Assembly: GCF_900113735.1 (NCBI RefSeq)
Contig: NZ_FOQM01000003.1
Coordinates: 186,001-250,000, forward strand
Reading direction: 5' to 3'
Source: Bradyrhizobium sp. Gha
GTDB lineage: Bacteria; Pseudomonadota; Alphaproteobacteria; Rhizobiales; Xanthobacteraceae
DNA length: 64,000 bases
Made by a program: the position numbers and the translations under genes. The notes under the pieces are model-generated. The model searched no databases and was not told the DNA's origin. It was given only the letters and a program-made list of their open reading frames with translations. Below, piece after piece: positions 27,245 to 33,749 of the stretch. Each line of letters opens with the position of its first letter. Positions within the stretch are counted from its first letter, which is position 1.

Positions 27245-27808
27245 CTACTTTCGTTCGGCTTCAGCCTCTTGCTCCAGCCGCAGAATATGGGCGCGCAGCG
27301 CATCGAACCGCTCTTCGGCAACGTCGCTGAACAGCGGATCCTTGAGACCGGTTTCCGCCGAGGCGATCTCGGTCCAATCCTGTGGCTTGAGTGCCTTGAG
27401 CGCAGCGGGAAAGAAATCGCGATCTTCCATCATCACGTGACGGCGCTCGTGCGCGATAAAATCGCGAACGATGATATCCACATTTTCGCGAAGCATTTCC
27501 CGATCCGCGAGTACGCCGTCGACCACCCGAGCGACGCGGCGTAGAAGCTGGGCCCCTTTCTGGTGTTCGCGAGCCAGATCACCGATCTTCGCAGCAGCAG
27601 CTGGATCGCGTGTTTTTAGCTTGGCAAAGACGCGGTCTTCCTGGGGATGGTGATACACTTCCGGGTAGACTTCGAAATAACTGATCACCGCGCGAATGAC
27701 CTCGTAGTCGGGACGTTCTCCGCGGTCGAACACCTCGAGTTCCCGCTCGAGGATGGTGAGCAGTGTCTCGATATTGCGATGCTCTTGGGACAGGCGTTCA
27801 ATGATCAT
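27245..27808 (-). CDS. Hemerythrin HHE-domain protein
   Basis: A 187-aa cytoplasmic non-heme diiron protein. Candidate iron ligands: His10 (QEHRNIE), His53/His54 and Glu57 (VYHHPQED), His82 (REHQ), His120 and His124 (IAHERRHVMMEDRDFFP) and Glu128, fitting the HHE repeat. Such proteins bind oxygen or nitric oxide or protect iron-sulfur proteins. A FixK-type box (TTGCGACAGATCAA, 27866-27879) lies 58 bp upstream of the start at class II distance, so oxygen-controlled expression is inferred. The gene is divergent from the zinc-ribbon gene. Confidence 0.9.
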   Translation of the reverse strand: MIIERLSQEHRNIETLLTILERELEVFDRGERPDYEVIRAVISYFEVYPEVYHHPQEDRVFAKLKTRDPAAAAKIGDLAREHQKGAQLLRRVARVVDGVLADREMLRENVDIIVRDFIAHERRHVMMEDRDFFPAALKALKPQDWTEIASAETGLKDPLFSDVAEERFDALRAHILRLEQEAEAERK

Positions 27809-27865
27809 GGCAACACTCCACTGAGTGAACCGTTTCGAAGAATGATCCTCTGGCCTGCATCTGCT

Positions 27866-27879
27866 TTGCGACAGATCAA
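27866..27879. promoter_or_regulatory. FixK/FNR-type box ahead of the hemerythrin gene
   Basis: TTGCGACAGATCAA fits the rhizobial FixK2 consensus TTG[A/C]-N6-[T/G]CAA. Its centre is ~64 bp from the hemerythrin ATG, leaving room for a class II (-41.5) promoter and a short leader. Confidence 0.6.
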
Positions 27880-27947
27880 ATCTCGTCAGATTAGTATGCA
27901 GCCACGTACGCTGAAATGACCTCAGCTGCCGGAGAACGAGGAAATCG

Positions 27948-27961
27948 TTGATCTAGATCAT
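27948..27961. promoter_or_regulatory. FixK/FNR-type box ahead of the zinc-ribbon gene
   Basis: TTGATCTAGATCAT differs from the perfect TTGA-N6-TCAA dyad only at the last base. It lies 54 bp before the zinc-ribbon ATG, again at class II distance. Together with the box at 27866 it makes this a two-box divergent control region. Confidence 0.6.
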
Positions 27962-28015
27962 TTCACCATGCCGCCAACATCGCATGCTGCTCACCGGACA
28001 CGAGGGAGGTTCCAT

Positions 28016-28231
28016 ATGGCACCGTTCTCAGCACTACACGAAAGATGCCCTCGCTGTGGTTCCGGGTTGATGCACCTCGAGTGGCACGAACGCATTAATG
28101 CTCAGGAAGCGCAAGAGCTCTGGCGCTGCTGGAATTGTAAAAGCGAATTTGTCACCGCTGCCGAGCCGGACAGGACGGAGCCGTCAGCCGCCGACATCAC
28201 CGAACCGTTCTTTACGAACCTGCTCGTCTGA
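28016..28231 (+). CDS. Small zinc-ribbon protein
   Basis: A 71-aa cytoplasmic protein with two CxxC knuckles, Cys11-x2-Cys14 (ERCPRCGSG) and Cys38-x2-Cys41 (RCWNCKSEF), a simple zinc ribbon. The ATG at 28016 follows a strong GGGAGG; an upstream in-frame ATG lacks this. No catalytic domain is present, so it may be a regulator or protein-binding adaptor. The diheme cytochrome gene follows 58 bp later on the same strand and is probably cotranscribed from the box at 27948. Confidence 0.75.
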   Translation: MAPFSALHERCPRCGSGLMHLEWHERINAQEAQELWRCWNCKSEFVTAAEPDRTEPSAADITEPFFTNLLV

Positions 28232-28289
28232 TCAGATAGGCCCGGCCGATCCAGAAGGACGCTATCGTGCCTCATCCATTTCAAGCGCC

Positions 28290-29012
28290 ATGAAGTTGCG
28301 GACTCTGATGATCGTCGTGATTGCTGCGATACTCCCGCCATTCAATGCGGGAGCACAGCTGAACTTGCCTGCTGGCAGCACGTCAACCCAACTATCCGAC
28401 CTGATGATCGCGCTACAATTCCAACACATCAAATTATGGTTTGCCGGAAAGTTCAGCAACTGGGATCTGGCGAATTATGAGCTTCGACAGATCCAGACAA
28501 ACTTGCGGAAGGTAATGCCGTCCCCCTCCGAAAGCTTGCGATCGTCTCAAGGTACCGAAGAGCTGCAAGCTCTGGATCGCGCGATCCAACAGAAAGATGG
28601 TGCAGCTTTTTCCAAGGCCTACTCGGATCTCACGAACGAATGCAACGCCTGCCACCGCGCCAGCGGATTCGGTTCGATCGCCATCCAGGTGCCGGCCAAC
28701 TCGCCGTTCAGCGATCAGCTGTTCGTGGATCAGGTCGCGCAGGGGCGCGCGCTCGCTCACGGGACCTGTGGCCTCTGTCACGTCGTCTCGGATTCCTCAA
28801 GGGAGACGCCTGCCTTTCGTTTCCCCGCGCCAAGCTTCGGCGAAATTGCCAGCCGACCATCTTTTTCAGCCAACGATCTCCGACAACTATTGACGTCAAA
28901 TCACCGTCGCGTCGGCCCGAACCAGGCAATGCTCAACCCAAAGCTCGTCGAATACCAGATTGACGCGATCGTGGCGTTCTTCGAGACCTTGCAAGCCGAC
29001 CGGGCTCGCTAA
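28290..29012 (+). CDS. Exported diheme cytochrome c
   Basis: A 240-aa periplasmic protein. After the signal peptide (cleavage near AGA, residue 22) there is a helical N-terminal domain holding the first heme motif, Cys118-Asn-Ala-Cys121-His122, and a class I cytochrome domain with a second, Cys160-Gly-Leu-Cys163-His164. The helical part with NECNACHRASGF near its end resembles cytochrome c-prime-like four-helix folds, and the second half is a conventional cytochrome c. It may relay electrons to a peroxidase, oxidase or NO-handling enzyme. A longer frame upstream is rejected because MKLRTLMIVVIAAIL starts a signal peptide. Confidence 0.85.
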   Translation: MKLRTLMIVVIAAILPPFNAGAQLNLPAGSTSTQLSDLMIALQFQHIKLWFAGKFSNWDLANYELRQIQTNLRKVMPSPSESLRSSQGTEELQALDRAIQQKDGAAFSKAYSDLTNECNACHRASGFGSIAIQVPANSPFSDQLFVDQVAQGRALAHGTCGLCHVVSDSSRETPAFRFPAPSFGEIASRPSFSANDLRQLLTSNHRRVGPNQAMLNPKLVEYQIDAIVAFFETLQADRAR

Positions 29013-29031
29013 GTTCTCAGCTTGCAGCTCT

Positions 29032-29484
29032 TTAGCACGCGATGAGGTCGGTATGTCCAAATCCCCGTGAGTAGTCGAGCAGTGAGACGATCGTGGGTGT
29101 CAGGCGAAAGACGCAGACCTGCGAGGTTTTCGGCATGGGGAGATCGAGGCCTTTCTGGTTCGGATATCGCGAGATCAGGAGCCGCAAGGCTTTTTCGAAT
29201 TCGGCGGGATCCGTTACGAGGTTCGCGCGTGCCGCCATCGACAAACCCGCGATGTCCAATACCTGGGCGGGATCGTCGTCCACCGTTAGCGAGACCCGAT
29301 CGTCCCTCGCCAGGTTGGCTGCCTTCTGGCTGTCCGCTCCGCAAAGAAAATAGATGACGAGTCCATCGTTGGCGTAGCCGACGGTAGTCACCTGGGGCCA
29401 CCCGTCGGGTCGTACCGTAGCGATCCTCGCGGTCCGGTGCTGATTCAAAAGCCGAAGGATCTTCCGCCTGAACTTTTCGTCCAT
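29032..29484 (-). CDS. Pyridoxamine 5'-phosphate oxidase-family flavoprotein
   Basis: A 150-aa split-barrel protein of the PPOX family that binds FMN or F420. Typical opening: RRKILRLLNQHRTARIATVRPDGWPQVTTVGY, then VIYFLCGADSQKAANLARDDRVSLTV. The ATG at 29484 has GAGG eight bases upstream; two ATGs at 29496-29499 have none. Its substrate is unknown. It follows the 70-aa gene by 46 bp on the same strand, so both are probably read from the FixK-type box at 29798. Confidence 0.82.
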   Translation of the reverse strand: MDEKFRRKILRLLNQHRTARIATVRPDGWPQVTTVGYANDGLVIYFLCGADSQKAANLARDDRVSLTVDDDPAQVLDIAGLSMAARANLVTDPAEFEKALRLLISRYPNQKGLDLPMPKTSQVCVFRLTPTIVSLLDYSRGFGHTDLIAC

Positions 29485-29530
29485 TGGTTGCCTCATCATG
29501 AACGTGGTGATGGCGGTGTTCAAACCGTAC

Positions 29531-29743
29531 TCAGCTTGGGAAATCCGCCGGCTCCACGGCGATGCGATCGGCGTGAAGTGACCAGTCTCGAATCGCGCGC
29601 CCCTCGCAAAATGTCTGCTGGGCCAGCAGGGCTGCTTCCGTCTCGTCGCGCGCATCGATGTCGATCGTGTGTTGGCACGCTTCACAAGGCTGTCCCTGGT
29701 CGCCAACCACGTCCTTGAGAAAGCGGACGACAAAATGTGCCAT
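29531..29743 (-). CDS. Conserved small protein with paired cysteines
   Basis: A 70-aa protein (MAHFVVRFLKDVVGDQGQPC...) with Cys20 and Cys23 (CEAC) and a third Cys near residue 46. The compact alpha/beta pattern and the absence of a signal peptide suggest a soluble cytoplasmic protein. I do not recognise the family. A perfect FixK-type box (29798-29811) lies 54 bp upstream of its start, and the PPOX gene follows. Confidence 0.65.
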   Translation of the reverse strand: MAHFVVRFLKDVVGDQGQPCEACQHTIDIDARDETEAALLAQQTFCEGRAIRDWSLHADRIAVEPADFPS

Positions 29744-29996
29744 GGTCTCTCACTTTCGATTTGCCCGGCATCTTGCCGGATCTGCCAGCAGTCCAGATTG
29801 ATCAGGATCAAGCGATGGAGCTCCGCCAAGCGGTAAGAATTACCGACCTCCGCCCGAGCTTGCGAAGGACCTCACGAGGCACCCGTTCGGCGACATCGAA
29901 AAGCACTTGCTGGACGAGTAGCGCAGGCCGTTGGAGCAGCCTGCGTGACGTGGCAGCTCCGACTACCGGCTTGGCGATTCCGATGGGAGAGAAACG
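29744..29996. other. Intergenic region with FixK-type box and a possible gene remnant
   Basis: It holds the box at 29798-29811. On the plus strand an open, GC3-rich stretch ends in TAG at 29919-29921 and reads ...ELAKDLTRHPFGDIEKHLLDE, without any start codon after the preceding TGA at 29799. That looks like the tail of a deleted gene, but it is short. Confidence 0.35.
29798..29811. promoter_or_regulatory. FixK/FNR-type box (perfect dyad)
   Basis: TTGATCAGGATCAA is a perfect TTGA-N6-TCAA dyad. Its centre is ~61 bp from the ATG of the minus-strand 70-aa gene, matching a class II promoter; the plus-strand CBS gene starts 186 bp away, so control of the minus-strand pair is more likely. Confidence 0.7.
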
Positions 29997-30458
29997 ATGC
30001 GGGCGTCAGATATCATGCGGACCTCGTTCGCAACTGTGAGGCCGGAAGCACCGCTGCTGGAGGCCCTCCATCTCCTTCTCGAGACCAATCAACGTGGCCT
30101 GCCGGTTCTCAATCGCGAAGGGGCCTTGGTCGGCATCATTGCCGAAGGCGACTTCCTCCATCGTCGCGAGCTGGGCGTCACCTATCCCGAAGGGTGTTGG
30201 CTCGAATGGCTGCTGGGGAAGCAGGAAGGCGAACTTGCTCGTGAGCGAACCAGGGGACTGCGGGTCGAAGCAGTCATGAGCCGTCATCCCGTTTGCGTCG
30301 AGGAGAATGCCACGATCGATGCTGTCGTCAAGGAAATGGATGTCTACCAGATCTCGCAGCTGCCGGTGCTCCGCAAGAGAAAGGTCGTGGGTATCGTTGG
30401 CCGGATGCAGATCCTCACGGCGCTGGCAAGCTGTCTTGGGAAGCCTGGCAAGCCTTGA
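29997..30458 (+). CDS. CBS-domain protein
   Basis: A 153-aa cytoplasmic protein made of two CBS motifs (about residues 1-60 and 85-145: RASDIMRTSFATVRPEAPLLEA and VEAVMSRHPVCVEENATIDAVV), separated by a short acidic helix. Such stand-alone pairs bind adenine nucleotides such as AMP, ATP or NAD and report energy state to partners. The target is unknown. The OpgC-like gene begins 41 bp after its stop, so the two are probably one transcript. Confidence 0.88.
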   Translation: MRASDIMRTSFATVRPEAPLLEALHLLLETNQRGLPVLNREGALVGIIAEGDFLHRRELGVTYPEGCWLEWLLGKQEGELARERTRGLRVEAVMSRHPVCVEENATIDAVVKEMDVYQISQLPVLRKRKVVGIVGRMQILTALASCLGKPGKP

Positions 30459-30499
30459 GAGAACAGGTCAGCCGAGCGGCGGTTTTTCGAGCTTTTGAG

Positions 30500-31612
30500 A
30501 TGGGTCCACTCGACAAGATGCCTGACCGAGACATTCGGCTCGATGCCTGCAGAGGCATTGCACTCTGGTTCGTCTTCATCAACCACATCCCCGGGAATAT
30601 CTGTAGTTGGCTTACGTTGAGCCATTATGGATTCAGCGACACCTCTGAAGTCTTCATGTTTGTCTCGGGGCTGACGTGCACGATGGCATATGGGCACGTG
30701 TTCAGAAGCGCCGGGACTTGGGCAACCATCTGTCATACGGTACGGCGGAGCTGGGAGATTTATTCGGCATTTCTGCTGTTGACGCTATGTCTGGTAGTGA
30801 CCGTTCATTGGATGGATGCCGACCTCGCAGACGAGACAAATGTGGCGATCGTCCTGCAGAAGCCGGGAGAAGCTCTGTCGCGTGCGGCAATCCTGCAATA
30901 CCGGCCCGTCAATACGGACGTGCTGCCGACTTTCGTGCTCTTCCATTTGCTGTTTGCGCCGTGGCTCCTGCTTTTGCTCAGATGGCCAAATGCGACCTTG
31001 GCGCTTTCGGCTCTCCTGTACGGCTTGGTCCAGACTTACGGTTGGAACCTGCGGGGATGGCCGACGAACGACTGGTATTTCAACCCGTTCGCCTGGCAAT
31101 TCCTCGTCACGATCGGTGGATGGTGGGCGGTGGTGGGGCGTGGGCGGTTGGCGCCATTCGTGATGTCGCGTCCGGCGATCATGCTTTCGGCCGCATACCT
31201 GATTTGGTCACTGGCTGTTACAATGAGTTGGATCGATCCGGCGCTCGAGCTTGCAGTTCCTCAGTTCATGAAGGGCTGGATCTACCCAATAGACAAGTCG
31301 GATCTTGATCCGCTGCGGCTTCTGCATTTCCTTGCGCTTGCGGTGTGTGTCGCCAATATCGTGCCGGCGCATTGGGCCGCCTTACGGTCGCGCGCGCTGT
31401 TGGGCGCTGTTCGTTGTGGAGAGAATTCGCTCGAGGTTTACTGTGTGGGAGTTTTGCTCTCGGTTGCCGCTTACTTCCTTCTGAGGACTGCATCCGACGA
31501 CGTGCTTGCTCAAATTATGGTCAGCGGCATGGGGATCGCGCTTCTCACAGTCGTTGCCACCGTGTTGACCCGAACCACGGACCTGGCCGCGTCTCGAATG
31601 AGATTGCTCTGA
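30500..31612 (+). CDS. OpgC-domain membrane acyltransferase-like protein
   Basis: A 370-aa multi-pass inner-membrane protein of the OpgC group (membrane-bound acyltransferase 3 relatives), which succinylate periplasmic glucans or modify surface sugars. It opens DRDIRLDACRGIALWFVFINHIPGN with the DxxRGxALxxVxxxH pattern of the family, and has about ten hydrophobic helices. A GEKS-like ENSLEVYCVGV segment near residue 305 also fits. The upstream extension to 30293 overlaps the CBS gene and is rejected. The acceptor is not known. Confidence 0.82.
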   Translation: MGPLDKMPDRDIRLDACRGIALWFVFINHIPGNICSWLTLSHYGFSDTSEVFMFVSGLTCTMAYGHVFRSAGTWATICHTVRRSWEIYSAFLLLTLCLVVTVHWMDADLADETNVAIVLQKPGEALSRAAILQYRPVNTDVLPTFVLFHLLFAPWLLLLLRWPNATLALSALLYGLVQTYGWNLRGWPTNDWYFNPFAWQFLVTIGGWWAVVGRGRLAPFVMSRPAIMLSAAYLIWSLAVTMSWIDPALELAVPQFMKGWIYPIDKSDLDPLRLLHFLALAVCVANIVPAHWAALRSRALLGAVRCGENSLEVYCVGVLLSVAAYFLLRTASDDVLAQIMVSGMGIALLTVVATVLTRTTDLAASRMRLL

Positions 31613-31665
31613 CTCCATCTCTCTTCGGCCTTCGCACGCATCCGAGCCGGTATCGGCCAGCAGCC

Positions 31666-32007
31666 TCATTGCTGCAACGTCTTCAAGAACGCCATGAAGT
31701 CGCCGACCTGATCGGCTTCGAAACGAAATTCCGGCATTGCCGGATGCCCCGTGACGATGCCCTCGGCCAGGGCCTCTTGCAGCATCTCGATTGGATATCG
31801 TTCGTGTAACGTCCTGAATGGGGGAGCGATTTTGAGGGGGCTGAGGCTGACCTTGTCGGTCGAGTGGCACTTCGCACAATACAGCAGTGCAAGGCGCCGG
31901 CCTTGTTCGACGCTTGAAGCCACAGTTGGGCTCGAGGGGAGAAGCAAATTCGCAGCGAGCATGGCGCCCGCGATCGCGCGTACGGGTCTCCTCACGTCGC
32001 GCTCCAT
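31666..32007 (-). CDS. Small exported class I cytochrome c
   Basis: A 113-aa periplasmic cytochrome with an N-terminal signal (RAIAGAMLAANLLLPSSPTVA) and one heme motif, Cys44-Ala-Lys-Cys47-His48; the methionine ligand is likely in HPAMPEFRF. It is related in layout to the cytochrome at the left end of the island. Its ATG overlaps the stop codon of the universal stress protein gene by one base (TGATG), so translation is coupled and the box at 32899 should control both. Confidence 0.88.
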   Translation of the reverse strand: MERDVRRPVRAIAGAMLAANLLLPSSPTVASSVEQGRRLALLYCAKCHSTDKVSLSPLKIAPPFRTLHERYPIEMLQEALAEGIVTGHPAMPEFRFEADQVGDFMAFLKTLQQ

Positions 32008-32840
32008 CAATGCGACATCATGACCGGAACGGTCATGCTGCGGAACGTCTCCTGCGTGACACCGCCGAACACCGCTTCCTGGAATCGAGAATGGCCGTAA
32101 CCGCCCATGACCAGGAGGTCGAGGCCTTCATCCGCAGCGATCGACAGGATGCTCGCTTGCAGATTACTGCGGTCGGATTGAAGCGAAACGGTCTTTGCCG
32201 GCAAGCCCTTCCGCGCGAGGTGCCTCAGGAGGTGTTCGGGCGATGCGTCGGACGGTACCTCGGATGCATTGAGGGTGATGGTGGTCAGAGCGTCTGCCCG
32301 GATGATGAATGGCATCGCGTCACGTAAGGCGCGGGCGGCAAGGCGACTGCCGTCCCAGCAGATGCCGACGCGTGCCGCCTTGAACGTACCCCGGAAAGTA
32401 TAAGGTATGAACAGCAAAGGCCCACCCGACTGCAACAGGAGCTCCTTAGGAAGCTGGTTGTCGAACGTATCGCAATCCGGATCGCCTTGTGACACGATCG
32501 TCAAATCATAGAGGCGAGCCGCTGCCCCGGCTTTCGAGACGATCTCGGCAGGAGTCTCGCTCAGTGCGTATGTCCCGTAGTCGATTCGGGCGTTCTTCGC
32601 CTCGATCTCGAAAATGCGCAGTGCAGCTTGGGCGCGTTCCAGCGCACGTTCGTACTCGACTTGCAGCGATGCTGCGATGGCCGCGCCGCCTTCCGCAACA
32701 AACGGCACGTTCGTCGAGGCATATCCTGTCGCAAGTGCATCCAGATGCGCGCCGGCACTCATCGCCAGGGAAACGGACGCATCGATGACGGGGCGCGGCG
32801 AGCGCTCTGTTGGAATATGCACCAGTAGATCCTTGAACAT
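32007..32840 (-). CDS. Universal stress protein, two UspA domains
   Basis: A 277-aa cytoplasmic protein with two UspA-like halves (about residues 1-145 and 150-277). The second half has the ATP-binding pattern LDLLVMGGYGHSRFQEAVFGGVT (G-x2-G-x9-G-[S/T]), while the first half has only a weak version. USP tandems are typical members of low-oxygen regulons. The ATG at 32840 follows GGAGGCACGC; longer upstream frames are discarded. A perfect FixK-type box (32899-32912) lies 58 bp upstream and is shared with the divergent SDR gene. Confidence 0.88.
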   Translation of the reverse strand: MFKDLLVHIPTERSPRPVIDASVSLAMSAGAHLDALATGYASTNVPFVAEGGAAIAASLQVEYERALERAQAALRIFEIEAKNARIDYGTYALSETPAEIVSKAGAAARLYDLTIVSQGDPDCDTFDNQLPKELLLQSGGPLLFIPYTFRGTFKAARVGICWDGSRLAARALRDAMPFIIRADALTTITLNASEVPSDASPEHLLRHLARKGLPAKTVSLQSDRSNLQASILSIAADEGLDLLVMGGYGHSRFQEAVFGGVTQETFRSMTVPVMMSH

Positions 32841-32898
32841 GCGTGCCTCCCGTTTCGATCTTGCCGTCAAAGAGCAGCACATGTCGCCATTGGGAGAC

Positions 32899-32912
32899 TT
32901 GACGCACGTCAA
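32899..32912. promoter_or_regulatory. FixK/FNR-type box shared by USP and SDR genes
   Basis: TTGACGCACGTCAA is a perfect dyad placed almost midway between the two divergent starts (58 bp to the USP ATG, 55 bp to the SDR ATG), so it can serve as a class II site for both. Confidence 0.75.
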
Positions 32913-32967
32913 AGCGGCAGCAGGAACTGCGGATATCCTCCTGACCGTGTAGGCGGGAGTGCCGGAC

Positions 32968-33693
32968 ATGGCGCGGGTGGCATTGGTGACGGGCGGTACC
33001 AGAGGTATTGGTGCCGCCGTATCGCAAGCGCTTCAGACGGCGGGCTACCGGGTAGCTGCCACCTACGCCGGAAACGCCGAGGCGGCCAAAGCCTTCATGA
33101 GCCGAACGGGCATCTCGTCCTATCAATGGGACATTGGTGATTTCGATGCTTGCGCCATCGGCGTGAAATCCGTTGAGTCCTCGCTCGGACCAATCGACGT
33201 TCTTGTCAACAATGCCGGAATCGTTCGTGACGCGACGCTTCACAAGATGAGCCGGACGCAATGGGATGCTGTGATCCGCACCAATCTCGACGGTGCGTTC
33301 AACATGTGCCGACAGGTCATCGACGGCATGCGTGCGCGACGATACGGTCGAATCATCAACATCTCGTCGATCAACGGACAAAAAGGCCAGTTCGGTCAGA
33401 CCAACTATTCCGCCGCGAAAGCCGGCGAGCTTGGGTTCACCAGGGCGTTGGCGCTGGAAACAGCGCGCCTCGGAATCACGGTCAACGCCATCTGCCCGGG
33501 CTATATCCATACCGAGATGCTGGATGCTGTGCCGCGAGATGTTCTGGAGAACAGCATTCTGCCGCAAATTCCGGTCGGCCGTCTCGGTCGACCAGAAGAG
33601 ATTGCGCGCGCCGTCGTGTTTTTGGCGGCAGAAGACGCGGGTTTCATCACTGGATCGACAATGTCGATCAATGGCGGCCAGTACATGATCTGA
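32968..33693 (+). CDS. phaB: SDR oxidoreductase, acetoacetyl-CoA reductase-like
   Basis: A 241-aa short-chain dehydrogenase. It has the nucleotide motif TGGTRGIG (residues 9-16), the N-N-A-G strand (VLVNNAGIVRD), catalytic Ser (NISSINGQKGQFGQ) and the Tyr-x-x-x-Lys (NYSAAKAG). This pattern is typical of PhaB, which reduces acetoacetyl-CoA to (R)-3-hydroxybutyryl-CoA for PHA synthesis; FabG is the main alternative. GGGAG at 32954-32958 favours the ATG at 32968 over a GTG nine bases earlier. A PHA synthase gene lies 2.7 kb downstream. Confidence 0.8.
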   Translation: MARVALVTGGTRGIGAAVSQALQTAGYRVAATYAGNAEAAKAFMSRTGISSYQWDIGDFDACAIGVKSVESSLGPIDVLVNNAGIVRDATLHKMSRTQWDAVIRTNLDGAFNMCRQVIDGMRARRYGRIINISSINGQKGQFGQTNYSAAKAGELGFTRALALETARLGITVNAICPGYIHTEMLDAVPRDVLENSILPQIPVGRLGRPEEIARAVVFLAAEDAGFITGSTMSINGGQYMI

Positions 33694-33749
33694 GCTTCGA
33701 CCGACCGTTGTCGCTTCCAACTCGCGCAAGCTGTTTACTCCCGGGGGCC

